DNA from: Sulfuricaulis sp.
GTDB lineage: Bacteria; Pseudomonadota; Gammaproteobacteria; Acidiferrobacterales; Sulfurifustaceae
Reading direction: 5' to 3'
Length of the DNA stretch: 56,742 nt
Assembly (NCBI GenBank): GCA_030650525.1
Contig: JAUSDQ010000176.1
Coordinates: 1 to 56,742, forward strand
Shown here: positions 17,193 through 25,328 of the stretch, one piece after another
How the letters are laid out: every line of letters starts with the position of its first letter
Numbering within the stretch: position 1 is the first letter of the stretch
The notes under the pieces: generated by a model
The model's input: only the letters and a program-made list of their open reading frames with translations
Told to the model about the DNA's origin: nothing
Databases searched by the model: none
Made by a program: the position numbers and the translations under genes

Positions 17193-19589
17193 ATGCAGAC
17201 AGAAACGTTTTCCCCGGAACTGCTCCAGCTGATGGACGCTTACTGGCGCGCCGCCAACTATCTGTCGGTCGGCCAGATTTATCTGTACGACAATCCGCTG
17301 CTCAAAAAGCCCTTGAAACTGGAACATGTGAAGCCGCGGCTGCTGGGCCATTGGGGCACCACGCCGGGGTTAAATTTCATCTACGTGCATCTCAACCGCA
17401 TCATCAAGCAGTATGACCTCAACATGCTCTATGTCACCGGGCCAGGACACGGCGGACCGGGTCTGGTGGCCAACACTTATCTGGAGGGAACCTACAGTGA
17501 GTTTTATCCGAATATCTCGCAAGACGAACGCGGTCTGAAACGGCTGTTCACGCAGTTTTCCTTTCCCGGCGGCATCCCCAGCCACGTGGCGGCGGAAACG
17601 CCAGGCTCTATCAACGAAGGCGGTGAGCTCGGCTATTCCCTGATGCACGCCTACGGTGCCGCGTTCGATAATCCCGATCTGTTGGTCGCTTGCGTGGTGG
17701 GCGATGGCGAAGCCGAGACCGGAGCGCTGGCCACCAGTTGGCACTCGAACAAATTTCTTAATCCGGTACACGACGGCGCGGTGCTGCCCATCCTGCACTT
17801 GAACGGTTACAAGATCGCCAGTCCGACGATCCTGGCCAGAATTAGCCGTGCGGAACTGGAAGCGCTGTTCCGCGGCTACGGCTACAAGCCGTATTTCGTC
17901 GAAGGCGACGATCCGGAAAAAGTTCACCCACTCATGGCCGCGACGCTCGACCGGATCGTCAAGGAGATCCGTCACATCCAATCCGCGGCGCGCCGCCAAG
18001 GTTTCAAGAAGCGTCCCCTATGGCCCATGATTATTTTGCGCACGCCGAAAGGCTGGACCGGGCCTAAAGAAGTAGATGGCTTAAAAACTGAGGGTTCGTG
18101 GCGCTCACACCAAGTGCCATTGGCGAACCTAGCTGAAAATCCCGCGCATCTGAAGCTTCTGGAAAAATGGATGAAGAGTTATCGGCCCGAGGAATTATTC
18201 GACCAGGCGGGAAAGCTCATCCCTGAGCTCGCCGAGCTGGCACCCCAAGGCGATCGCCGCATGGGGGCGAATCCGCATGCCAACGGCGGTTTGCTGCTGC
18301 GCGATCTTGACCTGCCCGATTTCCGCGATTACGCGGTCAAAGTCCCCGGCCCCGGTGCGGTGACGGCTGAGGCCACCCGCGTTACCGGCAGCTTCCTGCG
18401 TGACGTGATGCAGCAGAATATGGCGGCACGTAACTTCCGTGTCTTCGGCCCGGATGAAACGGCATCGAATCGTTTGGCGGATATATTTGAAGTCACCGGC
18501 CGTGCTTTCATGGGCGAGATTCAGAAGGGCGACACGCAACTCGCGCCCGATGGCCGCGTGATGGAAGTCTTGAGTGAACATCTGTGTCAAGGCTGGCTGG
18601 AAGGCTACCTGCTAACCGGTCGCCACGGATTCTTCTCCTGCTACGAGGCTTTCATTCACGTGGTGGACTCCATGTTCAATCAGCACGCCAAGTGGCTCAA
18701 GGTCTCGCGCGAAATTCCTTGGCGGCGGCCCATCGCGTCTTTGACCTATCTGCTGACTTCGCACGTGTGGCAACAAGATCACAATGGCTTCAGTCATCAA
18801 GACCCCGGCTTTATCGACCATGTGGTGAACAAAAAAGCCGCCATCATCCGCGTGTATCTGCCACCGGATGCCAACACCTTGCTCTGGGTAGTCGATCAGT
18901 GTTTACGCAGCCGGCATTACGTCAATGTGATTGTTGCCGGCAAGCAGCCAGCATTGCAATGGCTGGACATGGATGCCGCCATCAAACACTGCGCTGCCGG
19001 AGTTGGCATATGGAAATGGGCCAGCAACGACGAGGGCGGCGAGCCCGATGTGGTAATGGCTTGCGCCGGTGATGTGCCAACCCTGGAGACGTTGGCCGCG
19101 GCGGAGATGTTGCGGCAGCACCTTCCGGAGCTTAAGGTCCGCGTCATTAACGTGGTGGACTTGATGGCGCTGCAGCCGCAAACCGAGCATCCCCACGGGT
19201 TGAGCGACAAGGATTTCGATATCCTGTTCACCCAGGACAAGCCCATTGTCTTCGCCTATCACGGGTATCCCTCGCTGATCCATCAGCTTACCTATCGTCG
19301 AACCAACCAGAATAATCTGCACGTTCGTGGCTATAAAGAAGAGGGAACGACCACCACACCCTTCGACATGGCGGTGCTCAACGACATTGACCGCTTCCAC
19401 TTGGCCAAAGACGTGATTGATCGGGTGCCGAGTTTGGGTTCGCGTGCCGCGCACCTAACCCAAGTCATCCGCGATAAGCTCATCGAACACGAGCAATACA
19501 TACGACAACACGGTGAGGACATGCCCGAGATCCGCCATTGGAGATGGGGCGCCAAGAAAAAGGGAAAGAAAGCCACCGCGCGTAAATGA
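17193..19589 (+). CDS. xfp: phosphoketolase (xylulose-5-P / fructose-6-P)
   Basis: Thiamine diphosphate enzyme splitting xylulose 5-phosphate (and often fructose 6-phosphate) with phosphate into acetyl phosphate and an aldose phosphate. At 798 residues it is full length. Family stretches: [20 protein letters not shown] near residue 83, [19 protein letters not shown] near 169 and [16 protein letters not shown], then SHQDPGF and [10 protein letters not shown] in the second domain. The start is ATG 17193, with AAGGAAA upstream. Its stop overlaps the ATG of a broken histidine phosphatase (ATGA), so the two were once translationally coupled. With ackA it forms a bypass giving acetate and ATP from pentose phosphates. 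Confidence 0.95.
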   Translation: MQTETFSPELLQLMDAYWRAANYLSVGQIYLYDNPLLKKPLKLEHVKPRLLGHWGTTPGLNFIYVHLNRIIKQYDLNMLYVTGPGHGGPGLVANTYLEGTYSEFYPNISQDERGLKRLFTQFSFPGGIPSHVAAETPGSINEGGELGYSLMHAYGAAFDNPDLLVACVVGDGEAETGALATSWHSNKFLNPVHDGAVLPILHLNGYKIASPTILARISRAELEALFRGYGYKPYFVEGDDPEKVHPLMAATLDRIVKEIRHIQSAARRQGFKKRPLWPMIILRTPKGWTGPKEVDGLKTEGSWRSHQVPLANLAENPAHLKLLEKWMKSYRPEELFDQAGKLIPELAELAPQGDRRMGANPHANGGLLLRDLDLPDFRDYAVKVPGPGAVTAEATRVTGSFLRDVMQQNMAARNFRVFGPDETASNRLADIFEVTGRAFMGEIQKGDTQLAPDGRVMEVLSEHLCQGWLEGYLLTGRHGFFSCYEAFIHVVDSMFNQHAKWLKVSREIPWRRPIASLTYLLTSHVWQQDHNGFSHQDPGFIDHVVNKKAAIIRVYLPPDANTLLWVVDQCLRSRHYVNVIVAGKQPALQWLDMDAAIKHCAAGVGIWKWASNDEGGEPDVVMACAGDVPTLETLAAAEMLRQHLPELKVRVINVVDLMALQPQTEHPHGLSDKDFDILFTQDKPIVFAYHGYPSLIHQLTYRRTNQNNLHVRGYKEEGTTTTPFDMAVLNDIDRFHLAKDVIDRVPSLGSRAAHLTQVIRDKLIEHEQYIRQHGEDMPEIRHWRWGAKKKGKKATARK

Positions 19590-19845
19590 ACGAAGCTCTT
19601 CCGAAGGTTTATTTAGTCCGGCATGGTGAGACCGCTTGGTCGATCAACGGACAGCACATCCCGATCTGATGGAATGGGGCTACGGCACTTACGGGGGCCG
19701 GCACACATGAGACATCCGCGCCGAGCGTCCCGAGGGCGTTTGCTCGAAGAACGGTTGCCCGGGCGGGGAAACGCTGGTGGAGGCGGCTACGCGCGCGGAG
19801 CGTGCATTGCTCATACTGTTCAACGACACGCAGCAGTCAGCATAG
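19586..19845 (+). pseudogene. broken histidine phosphatase (phosphoglycerate mutase family)
   Basis: Begins ATG 19586 overlapping the phosphoketolase stop and encodes [20 protein letters not shown], with the catalytic RHG. After NGQH the frame breaks; in another frame DLMEWGYGTYGGRHT is followed by a TGA and then DIRAERPEGVCSKNGCPGGE. In intact relatives about 50 residues lie between the two parts, so there is an internal deletion, a premature stop and a truncated C-terminus lacking the second catalytic His region. Such phosphatases often accompany phosphoketolase clusters. Confidence 0.8.
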
Positions 19846-19880
19846 TGCACGCCGAATAAATAGATCATGAAGATACTGTG

Positions 19881-21575
19881 CTAATGCTTGGGCTCGCCGG
19901 CGTGCGACGCGTCGCGGATGGATTGATCTATTGAGACCTCGTCAGCGGCGCGCCACTCGATCGCGCCGAACCTGGTCTCGCCGAAGGAGTAGGTGTAGAG
20001 CAGGCTGAGGGTGGTCACGGTCTGGTGAGTATCATTGATGTCGGGATAGTGCGCTTTTCGTTGGGACGTGTTGTAGTTGAGCGTGACGGCGTGGGGGCCG
20101 TGAACGCGCACGGTAAACGCCGCATCCCCGCGGAAAATACGCTCCGATCCGCGATCCTCGGTGGAGGCGACACTGCTGACATAGTATGAGCGCGCCGTTA
20201 AGTCGAGATTGGCTGCCTGGCCGAACAACATACGCAGTGCCAGAAGTGCCTGCGGCGTGGCGCCGTAGTGGTAGTCGCGTTCACCTGTGCGGATGATGGT
20301 CCCGGCTGCACCGTAGCCCAGGCCACCGAGGGCAGTGCCCTGAAGTGCCATCGTTTTCGAGAGCCACCACTGGCCGGTCGTTCCGAGAGAAACAGCCGTG
20401 CTCGAGACGCGAAATATTTGTGGTGATATGTAATCGTAGCTCCCATAGAGGCCCCACACGCCGCGATAGGTATCTCCCACTTCATACTCCTTTCCAACAA
20501 GTAGCCCGCGGCTCATGATGTTCTCGAACATATCGGCGGTAGTGGCGGTGAATTGGAAATCGAAGTAGTCGAATGGACGCTTATAGGTGTAGCCGGCCTT
20601 GCCGGGGAGCCCGTAGGCCATGTGAAAGTCCGCGGTCGCGGCATCGCGTTTTACCTGTTGCGACGCGGCCGCGTCGAATGCGTTATCGACCTTGTTCCAG
20701 CCGAAACGCACGTAGGTATAGACAGCCGGATCGTGGCTGTCAAACACCGAGCGGAACCGGTCACCGAAGGCGAGCCGGGTGAAGCCGAGAGACGGGGCGA
20801 TCGCCGCTGCGCCCACCTCGCGCCAGAACCCGGGCGTTTCGCCGCCACCCTCGAGCAACATGCTCGCCATCCGGAACAGCGGTTCGCCGAGGAAAGTCCC
20901 GCCGAAGCCGGTGGTGACCAAGTCGTTGATGGAGGGCAGGCCCGATTCGCCCGCTATCTCCCAGAGCAAGCTGCCGCCGAAGGTATACCCCAGGGATTCC
21001 CAGTAGCCGAGGCCGGTCGATCGCGCGAGCCCGAAGTAGACGGATCCCTGATACGGATGCATGAACTGGTTCACGGCGAATGGATCGGTGTCGACAACCC
21101 ACTTGCTGCTCAAATTTTCCCGGACCGTGTGATAGGTGGTGCCGTACACCTGTTTGTCAATGGTGTAGTAGTTGAGGCGATTGATCAGGACGTTGAACCC
21201 GACGATTTCCCAAGCCGGGAGGAGATAGCTCTTGCCGGCCTCCGTTTCCTCGAATCGAAGCGGCTTTTTTGGCTTGGCGGGTGGCTCCTTGGAAGAGGGC
21301 TTGGGCGGAATTTGCGTGGTGCCGGTGGAATTTTGCGCAAGTAAATATCGGTCAGGCTGATCGAGCGGCAGTGGCAAGCCAAGGTCAAGCGTGGCTGGGA
21401 CGAACTCGCTGTTGTTCGCCCCGGGTTCCTCGGCAAGGCCAACACTGGGTGTGATGAGCGCCAGTGTGAGGGCAGCGCCAAGGAACACCATTCTGAACTC
21501 GCTGCCATGCGAAGATCTGTTTCCGCCCGGCGCCTTACCGGCCAAGGCCTTGAGAATTGCGCGCGGAGTCTTCAT
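19881..21575 (-). CDS. DUF3943 domain, probable outer-membrane-associated protein
   Basis: 564 residues. After a hydrophobic N-terminal export segment (about residues 28-48) and a Pro/Lys-rich linker comes the DUF3943 region (LPAWEIVGFNVLINRLNYYT, NQFMHPYQGSVYFGLARSTG, YWESLGYTFGGSLLWEIAGE). The second half is strand-rich with alternating aromatic residues, ending in SFGETRFGAIEWRAADEVS, suggestive of a beta-barrel. Function unknown. GGGACGAG precedes ATG 21575. It lies downstream of three small membrane protein genes on the same strand and may be transcribed with them. Outer-membrane location is an inference. Confidence 0.75.
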   Translation of the reverse strand: MKTPRAILKALAGKAPGGNRSSHGSEFRMVFLGAALTLALITPSVGLAEEPGANNSEFVPATLDLGLPLPLDQPDRYLLAQNSTGTTQIPPKPSSKEPPAKPKKPLRFEETEAGKSYLLPAWEIVGFNVLINRLNYYTIDKQVYGTTYHTVRENLSSKWVVDTDPFAVNQFMHPYQGSVYFGLARSTGLGYWESLGYTFGGSLLWEIAGESGLPSINDLVTTGFGGTFLGEPLFRMASMLLEGGGETPGFWREVGAAAIAPSLGFTRLAFGDRFRSVFDSHDPAVYTYVRFGWNKVDNAFDAAASQQVKRDAATADFHMAYGLPGKAGYTYKRPFDYFDFQFTATTADMFENIMSRGLLVGKEYEVGDTYRGVWGLYGSYDYISPQIFRVSSTAVSLGTTGQWWLSKTMALQGTALGGLGYGAAGTIIRTGERDYHYGATPQALLALRMLFGQAANLDLTARSYYVSSVASTEDRGSERIFRGDAAFTVRVHGPHAVTLNYNTSQRKAHYPDINDTHQTVTTLSLLYTYSFGETRFGAIEWRAADEVSIDQSIRDASHAGEPKH

Positions 21576-21648
21576 GACAGACTCGTCCCTTGGCTACTGC
21601 TTATTATTAGTGGCAGCCGGTGCAGATGAAAAATCAGGCCTGAGCCCC

Positions 21649-21852
21649 TCAACTTTTTGAGCCACGCAGCAGTCCCGCCAGCCCGAGAATCGTCACGACA
21701 ACACCGCCGACCAGCATCCATATTGCCTTGTCGGTAGGCGCGTCGGTGAAAACCCGGGAAATATCGGAGCTGACTGAATTCGAGGCATTGATACCGAAGA
21801 TCACCAACAGGATACCTCCGGCAAGAATGGCGAGCGAGATTGTTTTGTCCAT
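21649..21852 (-). CDS. DUF3185 family small membrane protein
   Basis: 67 residues with two transmembrane helices (ISLAILAGGILLVIFGI and AIWMLVGGVVVTILGLAGLL) joined by a loop SVSSDISRVFTDAPTDK that is characteristic of DUF3185. No biochemical role is known; members are often in stress-linked gene sets. AAAAGGAAA precedes the ATG. It sits 26 bp after the small membrane gene ending at 21879, probably in one transcript from site d. Confidence 0.88.
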   Translation of the reverse strand: MDKTISLAILAGGILLVIFGINASNSVSSDISRVFTDAPTDKAIWMLVGGVVVTILGLAGLLRGSKS

Positions 21853-21878
21853 CGGAAGTTTCCTTTTAATAAAAATCG

Positions 21879-22040
21879 TTACAGCCTGGATTTTTCGCCG
21901 ATCTGCGACAGAATCGCCACCAATAGCGCCGCTGCGGACAGCACGAAAATATATAAAATACTATCCATTTGCTGAGAACTATTCGACGCCAGGTACGTGA
22001 TTGCCGACGGTATGCCGATCAAAATACTCAGCTTCAACAT
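21879..22040 (-). CDS. 53-residue membrane protein, paralogue of 34815
   Basis: Begins MLKLSILIGIPSAITYLASN, followed by a helix IFVLSAAALLVAILSQIGEK. Two hydrophobic segments predict a small inner-membrane protein. It matches the gene at 34815-34976 closely: MLKLS, IG-PS-ITYLAS, and ALLVAILSQI-EK are shared. ATG 22040 has a strong AAGGAGAAG. An in-frame ATG at 22094 is conserved as ATGACGGGCC in both copies, so a longer form of about 71 residues is conceivable. I do not recognise a named family. Confidence 0.75.
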   Translation of the reverse strand: MLKLSILIGIPSAITYLASNSSQQMDSILYIFVLSAAALLVAILSQIGEKSRL

Positions 22041-22139
22041 GACACTTCTCCTTCTCAGGGCAAAGCCCGCAGGCAGGGTCCAGTGGCCCGTCATCCCCTG
22101 CTACTTAAAAAAATATTCAAGCTCGGTCACACGAAAGGG

Positions 22140-22289
22140 TCACAGGACTCTTCTTCCGCTGATGACGCTAAGCAAGACCACCACGATGGCGATCACCAGC
22201 AGAATGTGAATAAAGCCACCCATGGTGTAGGAGGAGACGAGCCCCAGAAGCCACAAGACGACCAAAACTACAGCGAGCGTGTATAACAT
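22140..22289 (-). CDS. lmo0937-type small membrane protein
   Basis: 49 residues: MLYTLAVVLVVLWLLGLVSS, then YTMGGFIHILLVIAIVVVLL and SVISGRRVL. This is the two-helix pattern of the lmo0937 family of tiny membrane proteins, widespread and of unknown function. GGAG lies six bases before the ATG. It is the first gene after operator site d and is followed at about 100 bp by the 53-residue membrane gene and then DUF3185. Confidence 0.85.
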   Translation of the reverse strand: MLYTLAVVLVVLWLLGLVSSYTMGGFIHILLVIAIVVVLLSVISGRRVL

Positions 22290-22446
22290 GTTAATTCTCC
22301 TTTAGGCTTATCTGCCCAGACCGATGCTATAACAATGTCAGCACGACCTGAGTCAGGCGTTCACGGAGTGAAATTTTGCGCACCGTGTTGAACTTGGGAG
22401 AACCCTGCTTGTAGAGCGGTTCGGAGGGTTATCCATCGTTACCCCG

Positions 22447-22489
22447 ATTATGTTCCTCCCCGCTAAGGTATTCAGTGCGATAGCGTACA
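22447..22489 (-). promoter_or_regulatory. palindromic operator plus -10 (site d)
   Basis: Minus strand: TGTACGCTATCGCACT, GA, 19 bp, then a -10 CATAAT (22452-22447). It faces the lmo0937 / small-membrane / DUF3185 group. The right half-site has C for T and T for A. Confidence 0.6.
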
Positions 22490-22503
22490 TATTTTTATAT
22501 TCT

Positions 22504-23178
22504 TCAGGCTACCAACGGAGGCTGCTCTTCGGTGGCGTACAGGTTTTCAAGCCGTTGATTTACATACTCCCAGTTAATGACATTCCAAAATGCATTGAGA
22601 TAGTCCGCGCGGTCGCTCTGATATTTTAGGTAATAGGCGTGTTCCCACAGATCGTTGATGAGGAGGGTGGTCTTTTTTTCCAGCAGAACATTGTCATGGC
22701 CGGGACGCGAAAATACTTCCAGCTTCCCGTCCGTGTCCACCGCCAAGAACACCCAGCCAGAGCTGAAATGCTTGACGCCGGCTTCGACGAATTTTTTTTT
22801 AAACAAATCGAAGGAGCCGAAGTCGCGCGCGATCGCCTGGGCCAACGTGCCGTTGGGTTTAACACCTGCGGCACCGGGTTTTAGGGTTTCCCAAAAATAC
22901 CGATGGTGGAGGTGACCCCCGCCCTGGTCATGTACCGTCTGCCTGATCGTGACGGGCAGCTCATGGCATCGCCGCAGCAGTTCTTCAATGCTGAAATCAT
23001 GCAGTTCGGGATAAGGCTTAAGTGCGGCATTCAGGTTGGTGATATATGCCTGGTGATGCTTTTCATGATGGATCTGCATAGTCGCCGCGTCGATACAGGG
23101 CTCAAGCGCGTCGTAAGCAAAAGCCAGTGGCGCTAGAGAAAATGGGTACGTAAGTGAATTCTCAGTTTGGCTTATCAC
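22504..23178 (-). CDS. Fe/Mn superoxide dismutase
   Basis: 224 residues. It dismutates superoxide to oxygen and hydrogen peroxide. The four metal ligands are in place: His in TMQIHHEKHHQAY, His in GGGHLHHRYFW, Asp and His in NDLWEHAYYLKY. The GGGH-x-H-x-x-FW segment and the absence of a signal peptide fit a cytoplasmic Mn or cambialistic type; metal choice cannot be read safely. The start is GTG 23178, with AGGAG eight bases upstream. It is followed by operator site d for the next gene group and preceded by a ferritin-like gene on the same strand. With katE it forms an oxidative-defence set. Confidence 0.93.
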   Translation of the reverse strand: MISQTENSLTYPFSLAPLAFAYDALEPCIDAATMQIHHEKHHQAYITNLNAALKPYPELHDFSIEELLRRCHELPVTIRQTVHDQGGGHLHHRYFWETLKPGAAGVKPNGTLAQAIARDFGSFDLFKKKFVEAGVKHFSSGWVFLAVDTDGKLEVFSRPGHDNVLLEKKTTLLINDLWEHAYYLKYQSDRADYLNAFWNVINWEYVNQRLENLYATEEQPPLVA

Positions 23179-23274
23179 GATTAGTCACTCCTGGCTGCTG
23201 GTTAAGGCGTAAAAAATTCCGGGAACGAAGCATAAAATCAATTCTGGATTTGCGGCCCCAGAATGCCAGAGGCT

Positions 23275-23841
23275 TTAGTCTTTTAATCCTGCGAGCAATG
23301 ACACCAGATCGTCGGCATGCTCCTCCTCGCTGGCGAGAATTTCTTCGAGCATACGGCGCGTGGTTGGATCCTTTTCAGCGATATAGGCGACCATCTCGCG
23401 ATAGCTTTCGATGGCGACGCGTTCGGCGACGAGGTCTTCCTTGATCATCTCCTTGAGCGAATCGCCCTCGACGTATTCGGCGTGGCTACGCAGCGACAGG
23501 CCGTCGGGAGAGAAATTCGGTTCGCCGCGTAGTTGCACAATGCGCTCGGCGATGCGGTCGGCGTGCTGCAGTTCTTCGTTGGCATGTTCGAGAAACTCAG
23601 CCGCCACGGGCTCGGCGTGGATGCCGGTGGCCATGAAGTAGTGGCGTTTGTAGCGCAGCACGCACACGATCTCGGTCGCGAGCGCTTCGTTCAACAGCTT
23701 AAGGACGGTCTCGCGGTCGGCCGCATAGCCAGAAGTAACGGCGCCTCCCTCGATGTGCTGACGCGCACGTTTACGCAGGGTCTGAATGTCGGATAGCGAC
23801 GACGGCTTGTTCGATACATTTTTCACTGAAGACGGTTGCAT
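23275..23841 (-). CDS. bacterioferritin/ferritin-like diiron protein
   Basis: 188 residues with a four-helix ferritin-like core after an unstructured N-terminus: helix A LLNEALATEIVCVLRYKRHYFMA, helix B EFLEHANEELQHADRIAERI, helix C IKEDLVAERVAIESYREMVAYI and helix D TTRRMLEEILASEEEHADDL. Glu and E-x-x-H pairs at the right places give a plausible ferroxidase site. It resembles the ferritin-like group often annotated as bacterioferritin, but no heme-ligand Met is obvious. Probable iron storage or peroxide-consuming iron oxidation. AAGGAGAAAC precedes ATG. It lies about 100 bp before superoxide dismutase and may share its transcript. Confidence 0.82.
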   Translation of the reverse strand: MQPSSVKNVSNKPSSLSDIQTLRKRARQHIEGGAVTSGYAADRETVLKLLNEALATEIVCVLRYKRHYFMATGIHAEPVAAEFLEHANEELQHADRIAERIVQLRGEPNFSPDGLSLRSHAEYVEGDSLKEMIKEDLVAERVAIESYREMVAYIAEKDPTTRRMLEEILASEEEHADDLVSLLAGLKD

Positions 23842-24023
23842 GTGTTTCTCCTTGTCTGTTTTCCTTGGTTTGACCGGTTGCAGCGCTGCTGTGGGTTCCG
23901 CTCTGAATGCTACCCCGCACGAAGAGATGTAGCGGCTGGGTTGCTAACTGAGCTGGAGCCACGGGGTGGTCTTCTCGGTAGATGCGAGAGACCGCACCTG
24001 ATGGGGTCTTTCTCGCTCAGCCG

Positions 24024-24242
24024 TTACTTCTTGGATTTACTGGTTTCGTGTCCCACGACGCCCCCAACCGCGGCACCGCCGATGGTTCCGGCGGCACTAC
24101 CACCCGTGAGAACGTGACCCGCGGCGCCCCCGACGGCGGCGCCGATCGCGGTGTCATTCTGTTGTGGCGTCATGCCGCTACAGCCGCCGAGCATTAACGT
24201 GGCGGCAATTGCACTGACTGAAAATATATGAATCGCTTTCAT
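24024..24242 (-). CDS. OsmB-like glycine-zipper lipoprotein
   Basis: 72 residues: signal peptide with lipobox LGGC (Cys21), then NDTAIGAAVGGAAGHVLTGG and AAGTIGGAAVGGVVGHETSK, two Gly-zipper segments as in OsmB and related envelope-stress lipoproteins. These insert in or beneath the outer membrane and respond to osmotic or envelope stress. It has no close partner; intergenic stretches of about 180 bp flank it on both sides. No copy of the palindromic operator is seen upstream. Confidence 0.85.
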   Translation of the reverse strand: MKAIHIFSVSAIAATLMLGGCSGMTPQQNDTAIGAAVGGAAGHVLTGGSAAGTIGGAAVGGVVGHETSKSKK

Positions 24243-24380
24243 TTGGAATGCCTCTTTTCGTCAAACATCAGGTTCACAGGAAAATTCTCCTATAGCGGGG
24301 CTGTCCCAATGCGGAGGCATGCCACCGATCCCACTGTTCTGCAGAGTTCCGGAGGCGGGTTGCTCGTCACACACTCCGGC

Positions 24381-24407
24381 AGGCGTCAGGTAAACTGCCC
24401 GACGCCT
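24381..24407 (-). terminator. hairpin after the Cys-repeat gene
   Basis: A perfect 7-bp stem AGGCGTC/GACGCCT with a 13-base loop, just downstream of the gene ending at 24426. There is no T-run, so the role is uncertain. Confidence 0.35.
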
Positions 24408-24425
24408 TCCGCAATTAAAAGGTGT

Positions 24426-25040
24426 TTACCGCTTGCCGTAATGCACCTTCGCTTCGTTCACGCAGCTGTCCTTGGCGCCGCCTGCGAGGGCATCGCACTT
24501 TTCCTTCGCCACCGCGTAGTTGGCGTCGCGTTTATCCGTGGAGGCATCCTGACGCGCGTCGGCGGATTCATCCTTTGCCTCTTTGCGCACTTCGGCGGAT
24601 TCCTCGTTGGCTTTATTGTTCGCCTTGGAGATCTTCATCTGCGATTTGGCGTCGGCCTTGGCGGCAATCTCCGCGGCCTTTGCTTCTTTCTGGCAGACGT
24701 CCTTGGAGTTGCCGGCCTGGTCATCGCATTTTTCCTTGGCAACTGAGTAATCAGCTTCCGCTTTGGCGATGAGTGCTTCGTAGCGGGCCTTGTTGGTATT
24801 CTTGTTGCGGGCTTCGAGATCGGCCTTCGCGACCTTTTCTTTGCCCTTGGCCTCGGCCTCGCATACGTCGTTGGCATTACCGGACAACGATTCGCAGACG
24901 GCCTTGTCGGACTTGTACTCGGCCGTAATGCTGTCCTTACCGGCCTTGTAATCGTTCTTTGACATGGTTTGTGCCATCGCGCCGGCACTGAACGTAAGAC
25001 CGACGGCAACGGCAATTGCTGTGATAGTGAATTGTTTCAT
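24426..25040 (-). CDS. periplasmic Ala/Lys-rich protein with three Cys-pair repeats
   Basis: 204 residues with a clean signal peptide (cleavage after AGAMA, about residue 23). The mature part is charged, helical and repetitive. A unit C-x-x-x-x-G-x-x-x-D-x-C-x-x-E-A-K occurs three times (CESLSGNANDVCEAEAKG near 49, CDDQAGNSKDVCQKEAKA near 104, CDALAGGAKDSCVNEAKV near 182), each preceded by A-K/D-Y-x-x-A/S-K. The paired Cys would close a short loop between helices. I know similar unnamed proteins in other proteobacteria, but no function. AAAGGAAA precedes ATG. It is the only gene here with two operator copies (e and f). Confidence 0.78.
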   Translation of the reverse strand: MKQFTITAIAVAVGLTFSAGAMAQTMSKNDYKAGKDSITAEYKSDKAVCESLSGNANDVCEAEAKGKEKVAKADLEARNKNTNKARYEALIAKAEADYSVAKEKCDDQAGNSKDVCQKEAKAAEIAAKADAKSQMKISKANNKANEESAEVRKEAKDESADARQDASTDKRDANYAVAKEKCDALAGGAKDSCVNEAKVHYGKR

Positions 25041-25083
25041 AAATTTTTTCCTTTAAAGAGTTTATGGTGGATGAGTTATGGAC

Positions 25084-25126
25084 CTTATAATTAAATTTTA
25101 ACGTTGTATGTACGGTGGCGTACGAA
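25084..25126 (-). promoter_or_regulatory. palindromic operator plus -10 (site e)
   Basis: The 16-bp palindrome TGTACGGTGGCGTACG occupies 25109-25124 as read on the plus strand. On the minus strand a good -10, TATAAG (25089-25084), follows 19 bp after the palindrome, two closer than at most other sites. It is 69 bp before the start of the Cys-repeat gene. Confidence 0.55.
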
Positions 25127-25162
25127 ATGCGCCTTTCAAAAAGGGAGCGAAAAGTTGTTAAC

Positions 25163-25205
25163 ATCTAAACCGAATAGGCGCTACGCTTCAGTGCGATAAC
25201 GAACA
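25163..25205 (-). promoter_or_regulatory. palindromic operator plus weak -10 (site f)
   Basis: Minus strand: TGTTCGTTATCGCACT, GA, 19 bp and a weak -10 TTAGAT. It is a second copy upstream of site e for the same gene, about 80 bp apart. Confidence 0.5.
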
Positions 25206-25328
25206 CAAGATGAATTTTTTGAGAGCTAGGGGTGGTTAGGCAAGCTGAGAGCGTTGAGGATTTACTTTTCCGTAGCGCCGATCGTCGAGCGCGCCGCATG
25301 CAGACATTCGCTTGTTTCGCCGTCAGAA

